Below, piece after piece: positions 48,966 through 59,595 of a stretch of 64,000 nt of DNA (position 1 is the stretch's first letter; every line of letters begins with the position of its first letter). Position numbers and translations under genes: made by a program. Origin of the DNA: Calliopsis andreniformis (lineage: Eukaryota; Arthropoda; Insecta; Hymenoptera; Andrenidae); contig NW_027480423.1 of the NCBI RefSeq assembly GCF_051401765.1, positions 17,360,001-17,424,000 of the forward strand, in the 5' to 3' direction. The notes below the pieces were generated by a model. The model searched no databases and had not been told where the DNA came from. It saw only the letters and a program-made list of their open reading frames with translations.

Positions 48966-51622
48966 TAGAGTGAAGCCCACGTTGCCCGGAAAGGAGAAAT
49001 GGCCATCACGTTCAAACGGGTTGCAATTAATCCTTTTATACGATGGAAAAGCTGTTGTATTTATATCGTATTTTATGCTTCTGGCGTTTACTTCTAAGGA
49101 CCAAACTATTCGATCTGGTGGAGCAACGCCCTAGAGTGAAGCCTAGGTTCCTCGGAATGTGGAAATGACCATAACTTTCACACTGGTTGCAATTATTCGT
49201 TTTATACGATGGAAACGCTGTTGTATTTATATTGTATTTTATGCCTCTGGCGTTGACTTCTAAGGCCGTAGCTATTAGATGTGGTGGAGCAACGCCCTAG
49301 AGTGACGCCTAGGGTGCTTGGAACGTAGAAATGACCATTACTTTCACACTGGTGGCAATTATTCGTTTTATACGATGGAAAAGCTGTTGTGTTTATATCG
49401 TATTTTATGCTTCCGGCGTTGACTTCTTAGGCCGTAACTATTCGGTCTGGTGGAGCAACGCCCTGGAGTGAAACCTAGGTTGCCCGGAATGTAGAATTGG
49501 CCATCACTTTCAAACTGGTTGCAATTATTCCTGTTATATGGTGGAAACACTGTTGTATTTTTTTTGCATTTTATGATTCGGGCGTTGACTTCTAAGGCCC
49601 TAACTATTCAATCTGTTGGAGCAACGCCCTAGGGTGAAGCCTAGGTTGCTCGGAAAGTAGAAATGACCATAAGTTTCATACTGGTTGCAATTATTCGTTT
49701 TATACGATGGAAAAACTGTTGTATTTATATTGTATTTTATGCTTCTGGCGCTGACTTCTAAGGCACTAACTATTCGATCTGGTGGAGCAACGCCCTAGAG
49801 TGAAGCCTAGGTTGCCCGGAAGGTAGAATTGGCCCTCACTGTCAAACTGGTTGCAATTATTCGTTTTATACGATGGAAAGACTGTTGTATTTATATTGTA
49901 TTTTATGCTTCTGGCGTTTACTTCTAAGGCACTAACTATTTGATCTGGTGGAGCAACGCCCTAGAGTGAAGCCTAGGTTGCTCGGAAAGTAGAAATGACC
50001 ATCAGCTTCATACTGGTTGCAATTATTCGTTTTATACGATGGAAAAACTGTTGTATTTATATTGTATTTTATGCTTCTGGCGTTGACTTCTAAGGCACTA
50101 ACTATTCGATCTGGTGGAGCAACGCCCTAGAGTGAAGCCTAGGTTGCCCGGAACGTAGAATTGGCAATCACTTTCAAATTGGTTGCAATTAATCTTGTTA
50201 TACGATGGAAAAACTGTTGTATTTTTATTGCATTTTATGCTTCTGGCGTTCACTTCTTAGGCCCTAACTATTCGACCTGATGGAACAACAGCCTAGGGTG
50301 AAGCCTAGCTTGCCCGGAACGTAGAAATGACCATTACTTTCACACTGTTTGCAATTATTCCTTTTATACGATGGAAAAGCTGTTGTATTTATAACGCATT
50401 TTATGCTTCTGGCGTTGACTTCTTAGGACGTAACTATTCGGTCTGGTGGAGCAACGCGCTGGAGTGAAACCTTGGTTGCCCGGAACGTAGAATTGGCCAT
50501 CACTTTCAAACTGGTTGCAATTATTCCTGATATATGATGGAAACACTGTTGTATTTTTTTTGCATTTTATGGTTCGGGCGTTGACTTCTAGGGCCCTAAC
50601 TATTCAATCTGTTGGAGCAACGCCCTAGGGTGAAGCCTAGGTTGCTCGGAAAGTAGAAATGACCATAAGTTTCATACTGGTTGCAATTATTCGTTTTATA
50701 CGATGGAAAAACTGTTGTATTTATATTGTATTTTATGCTTCTGGCGTTGACTTCTAAGGCACTATCTATTCGATCTGGTGGAGCAACGCCCTAGAGCGAA
50801 GCCTAGGTTGCCCGGAACGTAGAATTGGCCATCACTTCCAAACTGGTTGCAATTATTCCTGTTATATGATGGAAACACTGTTGTGTTTTTTTTTGCATTT
50901 TATTGTTCGGGCGTTGACGTCTAAGGCCCTAACTATTCAATCTGTTGGAGCAACGCCCTAGGGTGAAGCCTAGGTTGCTCGGAAAGTAGAAATGACCATA
51001 AGTATCATACTGGTTGCAATTATTCGTTTTATACGATGGAAAAACTGTTGTATTTATATTGTATTTTATGCTTCTGGCGTTGACTTCTAAGGCCCTAGCT
51101 GTTCGATCTAGTGGAGCAACGCCTTAGAGTGAAGCCTAGGTTGCCTGGAACGTAGAATTGGCCATCACTTTCAAACTGGTTGCAATTATTCGTTTTATAC
51201 GATGGAAAAGCTGTTGTATCTATATTGTATTTTATGCTTCTGGCGTTGACTTCTAAGGCACTAACTATTCGATCTGGTGGAGCAACGCCCTAGAGGGAAC
51301 CCTAGGTTGCCCGGGACGTAGAATTGGCCATCACTTTCAAACTGGTTGCAATTATTCGTGTTATATTATGGAAACACTGTTGTATTTTTATTGCATTTTA
51401 TGCTTCGGGCGTTGACTTCTAAGGCTCTAACTATTCAATCTGTTGGAGCAACGCCCTAGGGTGAAGCCTAGGTTGCTCGGAAAGTAGAAATGACCATAAG
51501 TATCATACTGGTTGCAATTATTCGTTTTATACGATGGAACAACTGTTGTATTTATATTGTATTTTATGCTTCTGGCGTTGACTTCTAAGGCCCTAGCTGT
51601 TCGTTCTAGTGGAGCAACGCCC
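48966..51622 (+). repeat. HOR unit 9, 16-mer
   Basis: Order: P Q R S T U/F M Y Z A B C D E V W, 2,657 bp. The U/F hybrid (49,796) has the same switch interval (49,898-49,918) as unit 3, so the two probably descend from one event. From M (49,962) on, the unit supplies the start of the sequence that becomes the second half of the 24-mers. Its last W-to-P junction has gttcgttctagtgg, shared with 55,590 but not with the other units. Confidence 0.9.
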
Positions 51623-54600
51623 TAGAGTGAAGCCCACGTTGCCCGGAAAGGAGAAATGGCCATCACGTTCAAACTGGTTGCAATTAATCCTTTTATACGA
51701 TGGAAAAGCTGTTGTATTTATATCGTATTTTATGCTTCTGGCGTTTACTTCTAAGGACCAAACTATTCGATCTGGTGGAGCAACGCCCTAGAGTGAAGCC
51801 TAGGTTCCTCGGAATGTGGAAATGACCATAACTTTCACACTGGTTGCAATTATTCGTTTTATACGATGGAAACGCTGTTGTATTTATATTGTATTTTATG
51901 CCTCTGGCGTTGACTTCTAAGGCCGTAGCTATTAGATGTGGTGGAGCAACGCCCTAGAGTGACGCCTAGGGTGCTTGGAACGTAGAAATGACCATTACTT
52001 TCACACTGGTGGCAATTATTCGTTTTATACGATGGAAAAGCTGTTGTGTTTATATCGTATTTTATGCTTCCGGCGTTGACTTCTTAGGCCGTAACTATTC
52101 GGTCTGGTGGAGCAACGCCCTGGAGTGAAACCTAGGTTGCCCGGAACGTAGAATTGGCCATCACTTTCAAACTGGTTGCAATTATTCCTGTTATATGGTG
52201 GAAACACTGTTGTATTTTTTTTGCATTTTATGCTTCGGGCGTTGACTTCTAAGGCCCTAACTATTCAATCTGTTGGAGCAACGCCCTAGGGTGAAGCCTA
52301 GGTTGCTCGGAAAGTAGAAATGACCATAAGTATCATACTGGTTGCAATTATTCGTTTTATACGATGGAAAAACTGTTGTATTTGTATTGTATTTTATGCT
52401 TCTGGCGTTGACTTCTAAGGCCCTAGCTGTTCGATCTAGTGGAGCAACGCCTTAGAGTGAAGCCTAGGTTGCCCGGAACGTAGAATTGGCCATCACGTTC
52501 AAACTGGTTGCAATTATTCGTTTTATACGATGGAAAGACTGTTGTATTTATATAGCATTTTATGCTTCTGGCGTTGACTTCTAAGGCACTAACCATTCGA
52601 CCTGGTGGAGCAACGCCCTAGTGTGAAGCCTAGGTTGCCCGGAACGTAGAATTGGCCATCACATTCAAACTGGTTGCAATTAATCTTGTTATACGATGGA
52701 AAAACTGTTGTATTTTTATTGCATTTTATGCTTCTGGCGTTCACTTCTTAGGCCCTAACTATTCGATCTGGTGGAACAACAGCCTAGGGTGAAGCCTAGC
52801 TTGCCCGGAACGTAGAAATGACCATTACTTTCACACTGTTTGCAATTATTCCTTTTATACGATGGAAAAGCTGTTGTATTTATAACGCATTTTATGCTTC
52901 TGGCGTTGACTTCTTAGGACGTAACTATTCGGTCTGGTGGAGCAACGCGCTGGAGTGAAACCTTGGTTGCCCGGAACGTAGAATTGGCCATCACTTTCAA
53001 ACTGGTTGCAATTATTCCTGATATATGATGGAAACACTGTTCTATTTTTTTTGCATTTTATGGTTCGGGCGTTGACTTCTAGGGCCCTAACTATTCAATC
53101 TGTTGGAGCAACGCCCTAGGGTGAAGCCTAGGTTGCTCGGAAAGTAGAAATGACCATAAGTTTCATACTGGTTGCAATTATTCGTTTTATACGATGGAAA
53201 AACTGTTGTATTTATATTGTATTTTATGCTTCTGGCGTTGACTTCTAAGGCACTATCTATTCGATCTGGTGGAGCAACGCCCTAGAGCGAAGCCTAGGTT
53301 GCCCGGAACGTAGAATTGGCCATCACTTCCAAACTGGTTGCAATTATTCCTGTTATATGATGGAAACACTGTTGTGTTTTTTTTTTGCATTTTATTGTTC
53401 GGGCGTTGACGTCTAAGGCCCTAACTATTCAATCTGTTGGAGCAACGCCCTACGGTGAAGCCTAGGTTGCTCGGAAAGTAGAAATGACCATAAGTATCAT
53501 ACTGGTTGCAATTATTCGTTTTATACGATGGAAAAACTGTTGTATTTATATTGTATTTTATGCTTCTGGCGTTGACTTCTAAGGCCCTAGCTGTTCGATC
53601 TAGTGGAGCAACGCCTTAGAGTGAAGCCTAGGTTGCCTGGAACGTAGAATTGGCCATCTTTTTCAAACTGGTTGCAATTATTCGTTTTATACGATGGAAA
53701 AGCTGTTGTATCTATATTGTATTTTATGCTTCTGGCGTTGACTTGTAAGGCACTAACTATTCGATCTGGTGGAGCAACGCCCTAGAGGGAAGCCTAGGTT
53801 GCCCGGGACGTAGAATTGGCCATCACTTTCAAACTGGTTGCAATTATTCGTGTTATATTATGGAAACACTGTTGTATTTTTATTCCATTTTATGCTTCGG
53901 GCGTTGACTTCTAAGGCTCTAACTATTCAATCTGTTGGAGCAACGCCCTAGGGTGAAGCCTAGGTTGCTCGGAAAGTAGAAATGACCATCAGCTTCATAC
54001 TGGTTGCAATTATTCGTTTTATACGATGGAAAAACTGTTGTATTTATATTGTATTTTATGCTTCTGGCGTTGACTTCTAAGGCACTAACTATTCGATCTG
54101 GTGGAGCAACGCCCTAGAGTGAAGCCTAGGTTGCCCGGAACGTAGAATTGGCAATCACTTTCAAATTGGTTGCAATTAATCTTGTTATACGATGGAAAAA
54201 CTGTTGTATTTTTATTGCATTTTATGCTTCTGGCGTTCACTTCTTAGGCCCTAACTATTCGACCTGATGGAACAACAGCCTAGGGTGAAGCCTAGCTTGC
54301 CCGGAACGTAGAAATGACCATTACTTTCACACTGTTTGCAATTATTCCTTTTATACGATGGAAACGCTGTTGTATTTATAACGCATTTTATGCTTCTGGC
54401 GTTGACTTCTTAGGACGTAACTATTCGGTCTGGTGGAGCAACGCGCTGGAGTGAAACCTTGGTTGCCCGGAACGTAGAATTGGCCATCACTTTCAAACTG
54501 GTTGCAATTATTCCTGATATATGATGGAAACACTGTTGTATTTTTTTTGCATTTTATGGTTCGGGCGTTGACTTCTAGGGCCCTAACTATTCAATCTGTT

Positions 54601-55609
54601 GGAGCAACGCCCTAGGGTGAAGCCTAGGTTGCTCGGAAAGTAGAAATGACCATAAGTTTCATACTGGTTGCAATTATTCGTTTTATACGATGGAAAAACT
54701 GTTGTATTTATATTGTATTTTATGCTTCTGGCGTTGACTTCTAAGGCACTATCTATTCGATCTGGTGGAGCAACGCCCTAGAGCGAAGCCTAGGTTGCCC
54801 GGAACGTAGAATTGGCCATCACTTCCAAACTGGTTGCAATTATTCCTGTTATATGATGGAAACACTGTTGTGTTTTTTTTTGCATTTTATTGTTCGGGCG
54901 TTGACGTCTAAGGCCCTAACTATTCAATCCGTTGGAGCAACGCCCTAGGGTGAAGCCTAGGTTGCTCGGAAAGTAGAAATGACCATAAGTATCATACTGG
55001 TTGCAATTATTCGTTTTATACGATGGAAAAACTGTTGTATTTATATTGTATTTTATGCTTCTGGCGTTGACTTCTAAGGCCCTAGCTGTTCGATCTAGTG
55101 GAGCAACGCCTTAGAGTGAAGCCTAGGTTGCCTGGAACGTAGAATTGGCCATCACTTTCAAACTGGTTGCAATTATTCGTTTTATACGATGGAAAAGCTG
55201 TTGTATCTATATTGTATTTTATGCTTCTGGCGTTGACTTCTAAGGCACTAACTATTCGATCTGGTGGAGCAACGCCCTAGAGGGAACCCTAGGTTGCCCG
55301 GGACGTAGAATTGGCCATCACTTTCAAACTGGTTGCAATTATTCGTGTTATATTATGGAAACACTGTTGTATTTTTATTGCATTTTATGCTTCGGGCGTT
55401 GACTTCTAAGGCTCTAACTATTCAATCTGTTGGAGCAACGCCCTAGGGTGAAGCCTAGGTTGCTCGGAAAGTAGAAATGACCATAAGTATCATACTGGTT
55501 GCAATTATTCGTTTTATACGATGGAACAACTGTTGTATTTATATTGTATTTTATGCTTCTGGCGTTGACTTCTAAGGCCCTAGCTGTTCGTTCTAGTGGA
55601 GCAACGCCC
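51623..55609 (+). repeat. HOR unit 10, 24-mer (3,987 bp)
   Basis: Order: P Q R S W' X Y' Z A B C D E V M Y Z A B C D E V W. The stretch Z A B C D E V occurs twice within the unit. The first C (53,283) has ten T in its run, the second nine, which explains the 3 bp over 24 x 166. Y' (52,619) has gccatcacattcaaactgg and cgatctggtggaacaac where the second Y has gcaatcactttcaaattgg and cgacctgatgg. Private changes include ccatctttttcaaac near 53,656 and tattccatttt near 53,882. Confidence 0.93.
53350..53390 (+). repeat. Variable T run in C-type monomers (example)
   Basis: After ctgttgtg the C monomer has a T run before gcattttattg. It has ten T here and nine in the C monomers at about 36,270, 43,580, 50,885, 54,872, 57,363 and 58,858. 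S and A monomers have eight T after gta. This run explains why some units exceed a multiple of 166 by 1-3 bp, and it gives a marker for telling otherwise similar units apart. Confidence 0.85.
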
Positions 55610-58600
55610 TAGAGTGAAGCCCACGTTGCCCGGAAAGGAGAAATGGCCATCACGTTCAAACTGGTTGCAATTAATCCTTTTATACGATGGAAAAGCTGTT
55701 GTATTTATATCGTATTTTATGCTTCTGGCGTTTACTTCTAAGGACCAAACTATTCGATCTGGTGGAGCAACGCCCTAGAGTGAAGCCTAGGTTCCTCGGA
55801 ATGTGGAAATGACCATAACTTTCACACTGGTTGCAATTATTCGTTTTATACGATGGAAACGCTGTTGTATTTATATTGTATTTTATGCCTCTGGCGTTGA
55901 CTTCTAAGGCCGTAGCTATTAGATGTGGTGGAGCAACGCCCTAGAGTGACGCCTAGGGTGCTTGGAACGTAGAAATGACCATTACTTTCACACTGGTGGC
56001 AATTATTCGTTTTATACGATGGAAAAGCTGTTGTGTTTATATCGTATTTTATGCTTCCGGCGTTGACTTCTTAGGCCGTAACTATTCGGTCTGGTGGAGC
56101 AACGCCCTGGAGTGAAACCTAGGTTGCCCGGAACGTAGAATTGGCCATCACTTTCAAACTGGTTGCAATTATTCCTGTTATATGGTGGAAACACTGTTGT
56201 ATTTTTTTTGCATTTTATGCTTCGGGCGTTGACTTCTAAGGCCCTAACTATTCAATCTGTTGGAGCAACGCCCTAGGGTGAAGCCTAGGTTGCTCGGAAA
56301 GTAGAAATGACCATAAGTATCATACTGGTTGCAATTATTCGTTTTATACGATGGAAAAACTGTTGTATTTGTATTGTATTTTATGCTTCTGGCGTTGACT
56401 TCTAAGGCCCTAGCTGTTCGATCTAGTGGAGCAACGCCTTAGAGTGAAGCCTAGGTTGCCCGGAACGTAGAATTGGCCATCACGTTCAAACTGGTTGCAA
56501 TTATTCGTTTTATACGATGGAAAGACTGTTGTATTTATATAGCATTTTATGCTTCTGGCGTTGACTTCTAAGGCACTAACCATTCGACCTGGTGGAGCAA
56601 CGCCCTAGTGTGAAGCCTAGGTTGCCCGGAACGTAGAATTGGCCATCACATTCAAACTGGTTGCAATTAATCTTGTTATACGATGGAAAAACTGTTGTAT
56701 TTTTATTGCATTTTATGCTTCTGGCGTTCACTTCTTAGGCCCTAACTATTCGATCTGGTGGAACAACAGCCTAGGGTGAAGCCTAGCTTGCCCGGAACGT
56801 AGAAATGACCATTACTTTCACACTGTTTGCAATTATTCCTTTTATACGATGGAAAAGCTGTTGTATTTATAACGCATTTTATGCTTCTGGCGTTGACTTC
56901 TTAGGACGTAACTATTCGGTCTGGTGGAGCAACGCGCTGGAGTGAAACCTTGGTTGCCCGGAACGTAGAATTGGCCATCACTTTCAAACTGGTTGCAATT
57001 ATTCCTGATATATGATGGAAACACTGTTGTATTTTTTTTGCATTTTATGGTTCGGGCGTTGACTTCTAGGGCCCTAACTATTCAATCTGTTGGAGCAACG
57101 CCCTAGGGTGAAGCCTAGGTTGCTCGGAAAGTAGAAATGACCATAAGTTTCATACTGGTTGCAATTATTCGTTTTATACGATGGAAAAACTGTTGTATTT
57201 ATATTGTATTTTATGCTTCTGGCGTTGACTTCTAAGGCACTATCTATTCGATCTGGTGGAGCGACGCCCTAGAGCGAAGCCTAGGTTGCCCGGAACGTAG
57301 AATTGGCCATCACTTCCAAACTGGTTGCAATTATTCCTGTTATATGATGGAAACACTGTTGTGTTTTTTTTTGCATTTTATTGTTCGGGCGTTGACGTCT
57401 AAGGCCCTAACTATTCAATCTGTTGGAGCAACGCCCTAGGGTGAAGCCTAGGTTGCTCGGAAAGTAGAAATGACCATAAGTATCATACTGGTTGCAATTA
57501 TTCGTTTTATACGATGGAAAAACTGTTGTATTTATATTGTATTTTATGCTTCTGGCGTTGACTTCTAAGGCCCTAGCTGTTCGATCTAGTGGAGCAACGC
57601 CTTAGAGTGAAGCCTAGGTTGCCTGGAACGTAGAATTGGCCATCACTTTCAAACTGGTTGCAATTATTCGTTTTATACGATGGAAAAGCTGTTGTATCTA
57701 TATTGTATTTTATGCTTCTGGCGTTGACTTCTAAGGCACTAACTATTCGATCTGGTGGAGCAACGCCCTAGAGGGAAGCCTAGGTTCCCCGGGACGTAGA
57801 ATTGGCCATCACTTTCAAACTGGTTGCAATTATTCGTGTTATATTATGGAAACACTGTTGTATTTTTATTGCATTTTATGCTTCGGGCGTTGACTTCTAA
57901 GGCTCTAACTATTCAATCTGTTGGAGCAACGCCCTAGGGTGAAGCCTAGGTTGCTCGGAAAGTAGAAATGACCATCAGCTTCATACTGGTTGCAATTATT
58001 CGTTTTATACGATGGAAAAACTGTTGTATTTATATTGTATTTTATGCTTCTGGCGTTGACTTCTAAGGCACTAACTATTCGATCTGGTGGAGCAACGCCC
58101 TAGAGTGAAGCCTAGGTTGCCCGGAACGTAGAATTGGCAATCACTTTCAAATTGGTTGCAATTAATCTTGTTATACGATGGAAAAACTGTTGTATTTTTA
58201 TTGCATTTTATGCTTCTGGCGTTCACTTCTTAGGCCCTAACTATTCGACCTGATGGAACAACAGCCTAGGGTGAAGCCTAGCTTGCCCGGAACGTAGAAA
58301 TGACCATTACTTTCACACTGTTTGCAATTATTCCTTTTATACGATGGAAAAGCTGTTGTATTTATAACGCATTTTATGCTTCTGGCGTTGACTTCTTAGG
58401 ACGTAACTATTCGGTCTGGTGGTGCAACGCGCTGGAGTGAAACCTTGGTTGCCCGGAACGTAGAATTGGCCATCACTTTCAAACTGGTTGCAATTATTCC
58501 TGATATATGATGGAAACACTGTTGTATTTTTTTTGCATTTTATGGTTCGGGCGTTGACTTCTAGGGCCCTAACTATTCAATCTGTTGGAGCAACGCCCTA

Positions 58601-59595
58601 GGGTGAAGCCTAGGTTGCTCGGAAAGTAGAAATGACCATAAGTTTCATACTGGTTGCAATTATTCGTTTTATACGATGGAAAAACTGTTGTATTTATATT
58701 GTATTTTATGCTTCTGGCGTTGACTTCTAAGGCACTATCTATTCGATCTGGTGGAGCAACGCCCTAGAGCGAAGCCTAGGTTGCCCGGAACGTAGAATTG
58801 GCCATCACTTCCAAACTGGTTGCAATTATTCCTGTTATATGATGGAAACACTGTTGTGTTTTTTTTTGCATTTTATTGTTCGGGCGTTGACGTCTAAGGC
58901 CCTAACTATTCAATCTGTTGGAGCAACGCCCTAGGGTGAAGCCTAGGTTGCTCGGAAAGTAGAAATGACCATAAGTATCATACTGGTTGCAATTATTCGT
59001 TTTATACGATGGAAAAACTGTTGTATTTATATTGTATTTTATGCTTCTGGCGTTGACTTCTAAGGCCCTAGCTGTTCGATCTAGTGGAGCAACGCCTTAG
59101 AGTGAAGGCTAGGTTGCCTGGAACGTAGAATTGGCCATCACTTTCAAACTGGTTGCAATTATTCGTTTTATACGATGGAAAAGCTGTTGTATCTATATTG
59201 TATTTTATGCTTCTGGCGTTGACTTCTAAGGCACTAACTATTCGATCTGGTGGAGCAACGCCCTAGAGGGAAGCCTAGGTTGCCCGGGACGTAGAATTGG
59301 CCATCACTTTCAAACTGGTTGCAATTATTCGTGTTATATTATGGAAACACTGTTGTATTTTTATTGCATTTTATGCTTCGGGCGTTGACTTCTAAGGCTC
59401 TAACTATTCAATCTGTTGGAGCAACGCCCTAGGGTGAAGCCTAGGTTGCTCGGAAAGTAGAAATGACCATAAGTATCATACTGGTTGCAATTATTCGTTT
59501 TATACGATGGAACAACTGTTGTATTTATATTGTATTTTATGCTTCTGGCGTTGACTTCTAAGGCCCTAGCTGTTCGATCTAGTGGAGCAACGCCC
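55610..59595 (+). repeat. HOR unit 11, 24-mer (3,986 bp)
   Basis: Monomer order is identical to unit 10, including Y' at 56,606 and Y later in the unit. Only scattered single-base differences are visible: gagcgacgcc at about 57,261, ggttccccggg near 57,786, ggtggtgcaac near 58,422, gaaggctagg at 59,105, and nine T in both C monomers. Units 10 and 11 are the most recently amplified tandem pair in the right domain. Confidence 0.93.

Noticed and set aside
54351..54533. Toxin, virus or mobile-element gene
   Set aside because: No frame is long enough or carries catalytic motifs of transposases, integrases, reverse transcriptases or capsid proteins.
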